NCBI GenBank assembly: GCA_037042185.1 | Contig: JAXQJY010000033.1 | Coordinates: 2,604,001 to 2,668,000 of the forward strand | Reading direction: 5' to 3' | Length of the DNA: 64,000 nucleotides | Origin: Sordariomycetes sp. S80-01Y | Taxonomy: Eukaryota > Ascomycota > Sordariomycetes | Part shown: piece by piece, positions 23,541 to 34,757 of the stretch | Position numbering within the stretch: position 1 is the first letter of the stretch | Layout of the letters: the number at the start of each line of letters is the position of its first letter | Notes under the pieces: generated by a model | Told to the model about the DNA's origin: nothing | Database searches by the model: none | Seen by the model: the letters and a program-made list of their open reading frames with translations, nothing else | Position numbers and translations under genes: made by a program

Positions 23541-25425
23541 ATGACACCCACTACCAGGGCCACTGGCCCAGACGATCAAGAGATAACCCGGCAGCCAACA
23601 AGGAGATCTGGGCGAGAGGTCATCCACGCCGACGGATCGCGCTCACCTCCTTCACCCCTGCCATCGTCGCACAACGAGCATCCCCACCAGCGTCAACGGT
23701 CCAAATGGAGACTCTACTTTGGTCCAGGAGGCAACCTCAGGCCGTTCCGGCTACTGAGACAGGACTTGGTGAACTTGAAGGGAAGGTATTTCTCTGATTG
23801 GACCGTCTTCAATCAACAGGTGGTTGCGAGCGCCGTCTACATCTTCTTTACCAATCTCCTGCCTGGAATTACATTTGCGAGCGACCTGTACTCGCTGACG
23901 GGGAAGTCGTGGGGAACCATTGAGATCGTTTTCAGCACTGGCCTGTGCGGCATCATCTTTGCAACGTGAGGCTCCTCCATTACACCTCGAGGTCCAAGCT
24001 AACCAAGGTCTCAGCATGTCGGCGCAACCCCTGACGATTCTGGGTGTGACAGGCCCGTTCTCCGTACTGGCTGAGAACGTCTACGAGCTGGCCGAGAACC
24101 AGTTCGGCGTCCCTTTTCTCCCAGTCATGGCCTGGTCCCTCATCCACGCCGGCTGGATGCACTACCTCCTCGCCATCTTCAACGCGCACGACTGGACCAT
24201 GAAGTACGTCACTCACTTCAGCGCCGACATCTTCTCGCTTCTCAACAGCGTCATCTACTTCCACAAGGCTGCCATGGAGCTCAAGCGAACTCATGAGCGC
24301 ACGACACTGGCGGCATTTCTCTACGCTATCCTTGGCGCAGTCGGGACGTGTCTCGTTGCCATCTTCCTGTCGACTGCAAACAGATGGAAGCCCCTATTTC
24401 ATCGCTATATTCGGCTGGGATTGACGGAGTATGCTGCTGCCATCTCCATCATCCTCTGGATCGGCATTCCCTACATTGGCGAGTTGCGGAAGCTGGATCA
24501 CGTCAAGCTTGACGTTCAGACGACCTTCCGACCTACGAGCCCCGACCGTGACACATTCTTTGTCAGGTTTTGGGAACTCCCGATTGAGTGGATATTCTTG
24601 TCCATGATTCCTGGCGCTATTGTGACGGTCCTGTTCTACTTTGACCATGAGATCAGCAGTATCATCTGCACCGTGAAGCGATATGGTGTCAAGAAGGAGG
24701 GTGGTTTCGCCTGGGACGTTTTCCTCCTGGGAACGACCACGATCATGTGCGGTATCCTTGGTATCCCACCCGCGAACGGTCTGCTGCCGCAAGCGCCTCT
24801 GCACTCAGAGTCTCTGCTTCACTACATCCGCGATGACTCCGCGCCAGAAGAGTCACCGCAAAATCCTGAAAAGCCGAGAGAGGGCGATGGCCAGCCGACC
24901 GAGCCCAAGTACATCCCGGCAACCTACGAGCAGCGGTACTCGCACTTCATCCAAGCCGGTCTCATCCTCATCTTCGTCTCGCCGCCATTTCAAAAGCTGC
25001 TCGGGTTCACACAGACCTCGGTCCTTGCTGGTCTTTTCATGTTCATGGGCTATCAGTCCTTGTCTGTGAACCCCATTCTCACCCGCATCGCCCAGCTCTT
25101 GACGCCGCAGTCGGAGCGGGAGCATTGGCCACCGCTGCCTGTCAATGTATCCTGGTTGGGCATCCACATGTTCACCATCACGCAGATCGTCTTGACCGGC
25201 ATCGTCTTCGGCATTACTCTTACGGTCGCCGCGCCTGCGTTTCCGTTGATCATTATTGCCCTCGTGCCGATTCGCCTGACGGTGATGAATAGGATCTGGT
25301 CGAGGGACACGCTCATGCTCGTGGATGGCTGGGCATGTCGCGAAGGGAAGCCTGAGGACGGTCCCGAGACGTTACTACCTGATGCAGCGAAGCCTACCGA
25401 TGACGAGGAGAAAGGGAAGCAATAA
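23541..25425 (+). CDS. BOR1: BOR1-like borate/bicarbonate-family anion transporter
   Basis: Two exons (23541-23965 and 24015-25425) join across a 49-nt GTGAGG...CAG intron into 611 aa. The N-terminal ~50 residues are hydrophilic. Then comes the HCO3-cotransporter (SLC4, PF00955) membrane domain, beginning GPGGNLRPFRLLRQDLVNLKGRY. It has 10-14 hydrophobic segments, the conserved LTILGVTGPFSVL around the splice, and a later VSPPFQKLLG block. The closest described relatives are fungal Bor1p proteins, plasma-membrane exporters of boron and other anions; length agrees (yeast Bor1p is about 576 aa). The tail is short and acidic/Lys-rich. The splice falls inside a transmembrane region and restores the family motif, which supports the model. 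Substrate is inferred from family only. Confidence 0.88.
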
Positions 25426-26052
25426 CGTCGCGAGTTACCGGAGGATTCTTTATCAATACATCTCAACGAGCGGCTCGGAGCTTGCTAAGTAGACAATGGA
25501 TGGTATTGAGGGCCGGTGAAAGAAGATCCGGAAAAGCGTGATATACCCATGCTAGTGCGCGGATCGAACAATCCTCAGATTAAAGAGCACGTTGAATGAT
25601 AATAATTAAATACATAATATAATAAACATTCACTAGCCACCCCGATTCGAAGGCTGCCCTCATCTCCACTTTGAACCCCGATTCAGCGACGGGCCTCCTT
25701 TGCTCGGATAAAGGAGTCAGGCATCCCCACGATCAGTCCAGAGCCTGACTCAATGCACCACCGTAATATGCGGGCTTCCGTGGTTCCCGCTGTGCCTCAT
25801 CACGGATTCACCTGCCTTCATCCCGCCCCAGATACCTCAAACTAATGCACTGCGGTGGCCATGGAGAACGCGGGGTTGGGGTGGGCGCGCGCGTGGACCT
25901 GGCCAAGGAAGACCATATCCGGGGCTTTGTGGACCGACACGGACGCGATTGGGAGTTAAGTTCAAGATAAGTGCATGTCTGGAGCTTCAAACTCCTAACC
26001 TTATTTTCATAAGTTATCTCTGGTGATGTTGAATGAATGATTGATTGACAAC
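25426..26052. other. intergenic, tandem genes
   Basis: A 627-bp stretch between two plus-strand genes. It includes an AT-rich patch at about 25590-25635 that probably belongs to the 3' end of the BOR1-like gene. No gene was seen. Confidence 0.6.
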
Positions 26053-27100
26053 ATGCCTCTCTCAGTAGCTGGAAAACACGCCATCGTCACTGGCGGTGGC
26101 TCAGGCACGTTGTCCCCCTTTCTTACACAACCAAAACACGTATCTCCCTAATTGCTAACCCCAACCGTCCAGGCATCAATCTCGCCTTCGCCCGCCTGCT
26201 TCTCACAAAGGGCTGCTCCGTCCTCCTAGCCGACCTGCAGTGTCGCACTGAAGCCCAGGCGCTGCTGGATAAGTACCCGTCCGGCGCAAAGTCCGGACCC
26301 AGCGCCCTCTTCCACAAGACCGACGTGACATCGTGGCCCCAACTGACCTCCCTCTGGTCCAAGGCGTCGTCGGCGTTCCCGTCCATCGACATCGTCGTTC
26401 CCGGCGCAGGCCTCTTCGACCCCAAATGGTCCAATTTCTGGGACGCGCCGAAGTCGGCCACGAACCCGGACAGCGCGAGTAGGGACGATCCCCACGGTGA
26501 GCCGGGCCACTATGCGGTGCTGGACGTCAATCTGACGGCGCCCATACGGCTGAGCCAGATGGCCATAGGACACTGGACGCAGAGGGGCGAGAAGGGGTGC
26601 CTGGTGCATGTCGGTAGCATGGCGGGGTATTCGAGCGCGATCAACACACCCTTGTATTTTGCCAGTAAGCACGGTTTGCACGGGTTCGTGAGGAGCCTGG
26701 CTGGGCTGAGGGACGAGCTCGGCATCAGGGTCGGGCTGGTTGCGCCGGGCAGCGTTCGAGTGAGTTCACCCCCTGGAAGGCCCCGAGGCTCTCCTCGCGA
26801 CGTGCTGGTGCTGACACGAAGCAGACTCCTATGTTACTCGAGGACCCAACAAAATCATGCCTTCTGGATGAGAAGACGGACTTCGTCGAGCCAGAGGAGA
26901 TTGCCGAAGCCATGTACGACCTTGTGGTAAACGAGGAGCTGGGCAATGGCACCATCTACCAGTGCACCGTCGGTGAGACAAAGGTCATTCCTGAGTACAA
27001 CAATCCTGTCCCGAGCGGAGTTGGCTCGATGATTCCCGGATATGTTGATGCACAGAAGGGTATTTATGAAAACCTGAGGAAGGGGGGTTTCAAGGTTTAG
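26053..27100 (+). CDS. short-chain dehydrogenase/reductase (classical SDR)
   Basis: Three exons (26053-26104, 26173-26759, 26825-27100) give 304 aa. The first intron starts with GC (AG|GCACGT), not GT; only this choice restores the cofactor motif TGGGSGIN (13-20). SDR features visible: Asp38 after the second strand (NAD preference expected), an NNAG-equivalent VPGAG (93-97), Asn137, Ser166 in HVGSMAGY, and Tyr179-x3-Lys183 in YFASK, followed by VAPGSVRTPM. It resembles fungal 15-hydroxyprostaglandin-dehydrogenase-like SDRs. The substrate is unknown. An insertion of about 20 residues (about 108-128) after the fourth strand is longer than usual. No tailoring-enzyme cluster surrounds it, so a housekeeping or detoxifying role is likelier than secondary metabolism. 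Confidence 0.85.
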
Positions 27101-27574
27101 ATAAAATAGCGTGAAGAAGATTCGTGTACGGAAGAGGCTGACAATCGCTCATGAAATCCAAGCATTAGCTTGCCGTGTTCGATCTGTGATAAATACAAAG
27201 TAGCCGCCAACTGTCGAGATTCAAGCTTCTTCGGGGCGTTCCGTCCATGCAGAGATTGCAGTAGTGAGAGGATAATAAAAAAAGAACCAAATGATGTGTC
27301 TGAATGAGCCCTCCGCCTCGGGCTGGGTATCTCGAACTTGCTCTCCAGCTCGCGCTCCTCCTCTCGGCGCACTTTGTGCCTCTCTGGCTTTTCAACTTCA
27401 CCCTGCTCATCCAAGTCTAGACGCTCTCGTGAAGATGTGACGTGATTCGAAAAGGATTCAAAGAACGTGGCCCAAGAACGCAGTCGCTCACTCCTCCAAC
27501 GCGGAGCAGCATATCCAAATGACACGCCGTATATACCAGCAACAGCCGTAGTCCTCGCTATTTCAAGCAAATTA
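27101..27574. other. convergent intergenic region
   Basis: A 474-bp stretch between the SDR stop and the stop of the minus-strand gene at 27575; it holds two 3' ends. A minus-strand frame crossing it (27097-27621) shows no domain. Confidence 0.55.
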
Positions 27575-28210
27575 TTACTTAATGTTCTTGAAAAGATCAC
27601 TTCCTCCAAGGCTGCCCTCATCTTTCTCCAACTCCTTCAACTCGGGAATCATCGGTGGCGGAGGTCCAGATGGCTTCGAAGCTGTCGTCGGGGAAGGTGT
27701 CTGCTCATACATGAGACTTGACCGCTTCGATTCGCCACCTCTCAACCGCCTGAACCATCCACTGCTGCGCTTCGACTTGCGTTCGTCCATGATGGACCCT
27801 CCGCTCCGGCTTGCTGGCCTGCTTCCGTTGACGGAAGCTGCCGGCGCTGCTGATCCATTCTGACCCTCTGCATAAGTATTGTTCAGCAACGTTCTACTCA
27901 ATAAGCGGCGGAGACTGCCCGGCCGTTGGGTAGACACGGTCGGGCTTGGGGGCACGTCGTCCGCAGGACGCTTGGTCCCGGCTGAGTTACCATTTGTTGC
28001 TTCAGGCTTGATAGCCGCGACGGGAGCGGCTTCCTTTTTAGCCTCCTCTTTCTTCTCGAGGCTTTGCGCTGGCTTCTCGGTGGGCTTCTCGACGGGGGAG
28101 TCGGGCGGAGGAGGGATGTTGGTGCCGTCGGTGATGCTGCCGAAGTTGAGGTTCAACGCCGGCAGCTCGAAACGCGATGATTTCGTGCCATTGCTAGTAT
28201 TGGCGGGCAT
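27575..28210 (-). CDS. hypothetical protein, small and disordered
   Basis: One exon of 211 aa with no recognised domain. The composition is protein-like and resembles fungal adaptor-type proteins: an N-terminal FELPALNLNFGSITDGT, a Pro/Lys/Glu-rich middle, then GSLRRLLSRTLLNNTYAEG and SSGWFRRLRGGESKRSSLMYE. These two are short basic amphipathic stretches separated by Ser-rich linkers. It ends with PPMIPELKELEKDEGSLGG and a DLFKNIK tail. The two RRL-containing segments could bind membranes or proteins; that is inference. It converges with the SDR gene and has a 1.8-kb upstream region shared with ETR1. Confidence 0.65.
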   Translation of the reverse strand: MPANTSNGTKSSRFELPALNLNFGSITDGTNIPPPPDSPVEKPTEKPAQSLEKKEEAKKEAAPVAAIKPEATNGNSAGTKRPADDVPPSPTVSTQRPGSLRRLLSRTLLNNTYAEGQNGSAAPAASVNGSRPASRSGGSIMDERKSKRSSGWFRRLRGGESKRSSLMYEQTPSPTTASKPSGPPPPMIPELKELEKDEGSLGGSDLFKNIK

Positions 28211-30026
28211 GACGAAGACGTCGTTCGGGCGATTGGGCGCCTTCGGTGTAAGCTTGGCTCAGGGGACGCGCGTGCGACGGGCGAAGGCACGGGGTCGAGA
28301 AGGGTCCGTCTCGATCGAAGAGCTTCGCCTAGCCGGGAAAAGAAAAGATAACGATTGACTAAGGGCTCCAAGCGAAAAGAGTCCCCGCCAAGAGTAGTGA
28401 TCGAACGACAACGAAGGTCCTCAGGGAGAGACTGGCGTTTGGCAGGGTCGTGGAGGTGGACGGGAAAACTGGAGCGAACGTGGCTCGTGAACGCCAAGGG
28501 TCGTTGGTCGGGTGGCGCGGTGAAAGGCTCGAACGGTAAGTTAGATTGAGGCTTGTTGAAGGCTTCTGGTGACCCTGGTCGTGTACAATCTCAATCTCAA
28601 TCTGCGGTGCTGGGCCAAGGTCCAATGGAGAGGAGAGCAAGTGGACCGCTGCAGCGGGTGACGACGAGAACGGTAATTGTGTGTTGGGCGCAGGTCTGAA
28701 GCACGAATCTTGGTTCAGATACCAAATAGCATCTTCAGAACTATGTTGATGAAGGAGGGAAAAGCAGGACAAGCCAAGATGTGAGAGGCAACAAAGGGCG
28801 ATGGCACCTCAAGACGCTTCCTCCGCTCTTGATTTCTGCGGCAGGTACGCGAGGTTGGGCAACCGGGGAAAAGCAACTGCAGGTGGAGACGGCGGGAAGG
28901 GGTCAGATGCCCGGCCGGTACCCCCAAGGTTCACGGTAGCTTACCGTATTAACAGCTATGTGATCAACACCCGGTGAGCGCTAACATTTTCGGATCACCA
29001 CTACACCGGGCAACTTCTGCATTAGGCTCGACCCGTTCGCTGGGGCTGCTTGGCGTCCCAAGTTGGACCCTGCAGCTGGATTGTTTCTCCCTTTTTCCCA
29101 TGTCGAAACTTCGACAGCGGCGACTCAGCAATCATGACCATAAGTCAATTGCGTGCGCAAAACCTGCGTTTGAACAGCAGCGCGGATGACCCCCAGCGAT
29201 GGGACAAGGCACATGTTCCTCGTATACGAACTAGTATCCATCCTGGCCTGCGACTTGGCGCCGTCCACAGTAGCTGCATCTCGATGCAACTCCAAGCTCT
29301 CTCCCTTGGACCCAAGACATCGTCGTCAACGAGCCGAGAGTCGCTCAGGTCTGAGACACAGTCATGGCGTCTTACGTATTCCTCCCCATATTGAGCCCCT
29401 CATTCTGTTAGTGTGGGAGCAAAGGCGAGTAACCTAGGGTTGCGAGGTGGTTCACACCGAGGTGCAGAGGTGATGAGGGACAAGCGGAGGTGGTGAACCC
29501 CTATTCCCCGCCGCGTGGATGCAGGGCAAGTTCAGGACGCGCTGCATGGCGCACGCTCTTTTCCAGCATTCATCTCCTAATCACTATGCAAACTCTGTAC
29601 TACACTGTGGACATGCAGATATCAGACGCTCAGATCCTGCCTCCCATGAATTATTCCATCGGCCAGTGAGCGATTCGTTGCAGAGGTTCTAGAGCCCATA
29701 TCTGTCTATGTCGCTACCCTACGCTAGCCACAGCATAACAAAACAGAACCCTGAGCCCTCAAATTCGGAGTCATGGGAAGCTTATCCGATGTCAGTTGGA
29801 CATTGTGTGTCTGTTTTCTATTTGCAGTAGATGCAGCTGTAATGGCAGCAAGTTAGGACAGTGAGCAATCGAGCTGGAGTCGGTCGCCAAGACTGATAAG
29901 ATAAAAGTTCCTGATAGCCGACTTCAAACTAATGTCATCGGCACCAGCTTTACCGAACTTAACCAGACCTCACTTCGAGCTCCCAACTTCCACAACACAC
30001 TACAACACCGTCTCACCCCAACCACA
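28211..30026. other. divergent intergenic region
   Basis: A 1.8-kb region between two divergent start codons. The left part (about 28210-28520) reads as the leader and promoter of the minus-strand gene. Several short frames lie between 28970 and 29440, but none resembles a protein. No repeats were recognised. Confidence 0.55.
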
Positions 30027-31340
30027 ATGGCGAGCACACGATGTCTACGGCCAATGGCTAGGTCATTGGCGCGTCCAAACACAAGCCTCCCGGCAACGGC
30101 GCGGCTGCCTTTGGGTTCGGCGCGATGGAAGTCCGGACCGTACGGGTACACCCAGGCCAAGGCATTGGTCTTCTCCGAACCTGGAGAGCCATCGCAAGCT
30201 TTGAAGTACGTTTGTTCCGCTCTCCAATCAGGTGATTTGTACTCCAGGTGATCCTGACACTTTTCCCATAGACTCCACGGTCATTCGATCTCTCCGTCCC
30301 TGCCTGCGAACCATATCTCCCTTCGCGCCCTCGCCTCGCCCATCAACCCGGCCGACATCAACACAGTCCAGGGCACATACGGGGCCAAACCGCCCATGAC
30401 CTCACTGATCGGCACGTCGGTCCCCTCCGCGATCCCCGGTAATGAAGGCGTGTTTGAGGTCACATCCGTCGGATCAAACCTATCGAATCCCGACCTCAAA
30501 GTAGGAGACTGGGTCATTCCCGCTGTAGGCCAGTTTGGCACGTGGAGGACGCACGTTGTGGCCGAGAGCGACAAGTTCCTCAAGATCAACAAGGAGGGCC
30601 TGACACCTCTGCAGGTCGCAACGGTCAGCGTGAACCCTTGCTCGGCGTATACCATGCTGAGGAAGTACGGGCCTGCGAAGAAGGGGAGCATCGACAGCAG
30701 ACCGCTTGAGGTCGGGAGCGGGGAGTGGTTCATCCAGAATGGGGCGAACTCGGGTGTCGGGAGGGCCGCGATCCAGTTTGGCAAGCTTTGGGGCTTGAGG
30801 AGCATCAACGTCATCCGCGAGCGCGAGACGCCAGAAGCAACGGAAGCTTTGACCAAGGAGCTGAAGGATCTTGGCGCAGATGTAGTTGTCACCGACTCAG
30901 TCTTCCAATCTCGAGAATGGAAGACCCAGCTGGCGGAAATCACCCGCCAGGGCAAGGATCCCATCGGCCTGGGCCTGAACTGCGTCGGTGGCAAGTCCGC
31001 CACCTCCATCGCGCGGTCGCTCAGCGAGGGTGGTACGATGGTGTCCTACGGCGGAATGGGCAAGCAGCCGGTGGCTTTGCCAACAGGCCTGCTGATCTTC
31101 AAGGACATCAGGTTCTTCGGTTTCTGGCTGAGCAAATGGAATCAAAGGGATCCCACAGGCCGGAAGCATATGATTGACGATATCCTGAACATGATGCGCC
31201 AAGGCCAGTTCAAGGACGTACCTGTCGATGAGGTCAAGTGGGATTATGAGACTGAGGAGAAGGCTTTGACCGAAGCGGTCCAAGGGGGTCTGCAAGGTTT
31301 TAGGAAAGGAAAGGGGGTCTTCGTCTTCGGCGAGACCTGA
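30027..31340 (+). CDS. ETR1: mitochondrial 2-enoyl thioester reductase
   Basis: Two exons (30027-30205 and 30272-31340) join across a 66-nt GTACGT...CATAG intron into 415 aa. Residues 1-35 form a clear mitochondrial presequence rich in R, S, A and T with no acidic residues (MASTRCLRPMARSLARPNTS). The body is the MECR/Etr1 branch of the MDR superfamily: NPADINTVQGTYG near residue 90, GNEGVFEV, the NSGVGRAAIQ nucleotide-binding loop and GGMGKQPVALPTG. It should reduce trans-2-enoyl-ACP with NADPH, the last step of mitochondrial type II fatty acid synthesis feeding lipoic acid production. Zinc ligands of classical ADHs are absent, as in the family. Its stop lies 92 bp from the stop of convergent VPS34. 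Confidence 0.93.
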
Positions 31341-31432
31341 GCACCAAAGCTAGTGTATACCACTGTCACAATATGAGAAGAAGAAAATAAATCTGCCATT
31401 ATGATTTTGGCATTTCCAGGATTTATCGCGCT

Positions 31433-34239
31433 CTACGCCCTAAACGCCTGCGCCCACTCGTGTAGCTTATCAAGCACAACTGGCGCAAACGCCGTCAATG
31501 TATCTTCAATAACCCGCCCAAAGTACAGAATTGCTTCTTCTTCACTGAGCTCCAGGTGGAACCTCTCTCTGACCTTCAGCACCGCCTTGTCCGGCTCGAG
31601 CCTGATGTCAGGGATGTTGGCATCGACCATGAGGCTGAACAGATTGAGGATCAGGTTGCTCGACTTCCTCAGCGCCGCGTAGGCCAGGAAGCAGTACTGC
31701 TTGAAGTCCTTGTAGTGCTGCGACTGAACGCCCCCCATGCAGTCAACCATCTCCTTTGAAAGCTTCATCGCCGGCGCAAAGGGCTTGGGATCGCGACCCA
31801 GGATGAAGCCAAAATCTGCGTGGAAGAAGTGCCCATCCGGCGCGAGGAGGAGGTTGTCGAGGTGACGGTCGCCCACGCCGAGGATGTAGGTGATGACGCA
31901 GTAGCCCGCGCAGGAGCGGACGTAGGTGTCGAGGGTCTCCTGTCTGACGCCGAGCGGTTGACGGTCGTCAGGGTTATGGTGGCGGAGGAAGGCGAGGGCG
32001 GGGTTTGTCTTGAAGCGGCTGACAATGCTTGACAGGCTCTGGGATTGCACAAATTGCGAGCCGCCTGCGGAAGTACTTGTTGCGAGAATCTTGTATGGTG
32101 ATAGCTTGAGATCTAGATTCTCCTTCTGGAGGAGTTGGTCCATGAGGGTGATGATCTGGATGACGAGCTGGTCTTGTCGGAGGTCATCTCCAAGCTTAAA
32201 GATGATCGGATATGTGCCGCCCGTGGTGGTCTTGAAGGTGAACTTGATAGGGTTGAGGGAGGACTTGAAGACGATGACCTGATCGGGGACGACGCCTGTG
32301 ACGAGAACCGAGGGATCCAGCGGCATGGAGAGGGGCGGATCTATAGTGATGAGCTCGTTCTTTGGGTCGGCGAGGAAGTGCTTCACAAAATCTCCCTTCT
32401 TCGCGATGGACGTATTCAAAGCCTTGACGTCGCTTGCGACCTTGGACAGAACAGCAACCATTTCGGCCTGACGCTTGAGGGTCCTGCGGTCCTCTGGCCC
32501 ACCTGGTTTCTTCTCCAGTTCAACCACGAACTCGTACGCTACCTTGCGGTAGATTTCCCGGTTGTCAGCGCCTTGTATAGGACTGTGATCGTCGCATTCC
32601 ACCATGAGATACCAGTAGAAGTAATTCCCAAGCGTGAAGTTTGCAGTGGCCCTTTGGATTAGGAAACGCGCTAGGGAGGAATCCTGGGTGATTTCCTGTG
32701 CATCGGCCGACACGTGCTCGTACTTCAGTGCCTGAACAAGCTGAAGAAGATACAGGAGCAGCTCGTTGTCGTCGGCCTTCCTCAGGCGCTCAACCGCATA
32801 CGACCTCACGCCAGGGTTATCGAAGGATGGCCCCAAAAGTTCAAGGGCGTCGTCAACCTCGATTGCCGTCCACCGGCCAAGAACTTGAATCGCTTGCTTT
32901 GATTCGCTCTGATCCGCCCAGTTGACGGATTTGACGAACTTGGTCACGGCTCGCTTGTCCCTAGTGAGATGGTACCTGAACTTCCACACCAGATCTGTTT
33001 CCTCGGGAGATAGGACATGGGTAGGAGAGTATGACATGATCTGGTTCAGCTCGTCACGAACCTTGGCGTTGGGCTTCAGATCCTTGTCGAGAATGCCGTG
33101 TCGATGCGAGCTTCGGAAGAGCCTCCTGTGCTTCGCTTCTGCTGGGTTGTCACGATGCCCTGACTCTGGGTCGTAGACCTTGATCAGCCGGTTTCCCAAG
33201 CCTTCCGAGCCATCTTCAAGGCCGTTTATGCCCGGGCCAAATTGCACCTGTGGCCTCTGCGCGATGTTCGCCTGGGAAGCCGACAAGTTCTGCAAGGCCG
33301 ATATTGGCGGGGGGTCGTACTCGTGATCCTGGAAAACCACCGGGAAGTCAAAGCGCGGCAACTCCACATTCAAGAGGAACGTTGACTGCCCAGGTCGCCC
33401 ATCGCTTGGAGTAGTTAGCTCTCTGCCATCCGCATCGCCGTCCGCGATGCGTTGCCGTTGAAGCATTGCCTGCGATGATTTTGCCGCTTGTAGTCCCTTC
33501 TTCTCAAAGCTGCGAAACACCATCTGGTCAAGCCAGTCCACACGCGGTATCTCGCCCATCTCGTGCTTCTTGAATAGCTTCTCCATGCGATCCAGCTCCC
33601 CCGCATCTTTATCTAAGGGCATGGCCTCTGTCTTCCGTCCATTGGCCTTCTTGGGGGACACGAGCGCAGGCGTCGACGTGTTATCCATCCCATCGGCTTT
33701 CCTGTGCCTGTGCAGTAAACATTTCTGCCTGCCTTTTTGTACTGAGTTATCCTGGTCGAACATAGGTAACGTTGTCCCGCCGAAGGGTATCGCGTGCCCA
33801 ATCGCTCCCTCCCCGCCGGTAGGGCTCAGGTCCCATACTGTGATCGCAAGGCATGCTTCTACGGGCAGCGCATCGTAGTTGATCGGTAGCTCGAGCCATT
33901 CGTTCCACTTTCTCTCATTTCGAAACGGACGGTACGCGGTTTGGACGGGAACGGTCAGCGGCTTGGAACCAGCCCATACCTGGACCGTGACGAAGAGGTC
34001 GCTGTGCGTGCTCGTGTTTGATCCGACATGGCGAAGGTCAGGGCGTTGAAGAAGGGTTGAGTACTTGAATGGGGCCTCTTCTCCTTCAAGATTGATACTG
34101 CTTTCTGTCAGTCGCTGCGTCGCGGGAGAGGGGGGAGGAGAGCTGGGCATCCTCACATTCGGACGCTAACGGGGTGGTCGACATCCTTGGATCCCGCGAA
34201 GGAGAAGGGATCCATCATCCGCCCGTACTCGGTGTCCAT
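31433..34239 (-). CDS. VPS34: class III phosphatidylinositol 3-kinase Vps34
   Basis: Exon 1 (34239-34157) joins 34097-31433 across a 59-nt intron (GTGAGG...GCAG), giving 915 aa. The ATG at 34156 falls inside this intron and would miss the conserved MDPFSFAG...VSVRI start. The ATG may instead be 34218 or 34215. Order: C2 domain (about 30-290), PIK helical domain (about 370-560), and catalytic domain (about 600-915). Catalytic features: GDDLRQDQL, DRHLDN (771-776) and DFG (789-791). The C-terminal helix ends HEWAQAFRA, which binds membrane in the family. Vps34 makes PI3P on endosomes and phagophores with Vps15/Vps30 and is needed for autophagy and vacuolar sorting. An alternative acceptor 3 nt upstream (AAAG) would add one residue, Ser. 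Confidence 0.95.
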
Positions 34240-34757
34240 AGTCGCGGGGTCATGTCATTGTGCGCTGATAGATTGGCAGGGTGCGCTTCGTAGCACGGGG
34301 TTGGGATGTTGATGGATCGGAGTTCGGGTTGGGGACGCGCATAGAGGTGGGGAGCTGAACCAGCTACCTTGCGTGGTAACGTCACGGGTCAAGGTTGAAT
34401 TAAAGCGACCGACAGAGGTTGAGCGTAGCCGGGGGCTAACATTGAACTTGTTGTTTTTTCTTCAGCAACTTCTTGTACCTTTAGTTTGTCTTAAGCTGAA
34501 ACACTACACAGGTTTGTAATGCTCGAAAGAGGGCGTCATCTTAACGCTGGTCGGCTGGTATTTGTGTTACTCGCGTGAAGTGACCGCTCAATGTGCCGCG
34601 CCTCAGCTGAGGCAGGTAGGTCTACCCACACGATCAACCTTGATGTCTCACCACGTGGATAGGCAGATCATCACGCATTAGTGCACATGTATTGTCATTA
34701 ACCGATAAGTAGAGCCTAACCCTGGTATCAACGCCCCCGCAACTCCTCTCGCTGAAA
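34240..34757. other. intergenic, tandem minus-strand genes
   Basis: A 518-bp stretch between the VPS34 start and the DUF4336 stop. It should hold the VPS34 promoter and the DUF4336 3' end. No gene was seen. Confidence 0.6.

Noticed and set aside
26101-26112. Ordinary GT donor at 26109 in the SDR gene
   Set aside because: It gives a frame that loses the Rossmann loop and soon meets a stop.
34098-34156. Vps34 start at the ATG at 34156
   Set aside because: It lies in a spliced intron; upstream exon 1 supplies the family's MDPFSFAG...VSVR start.
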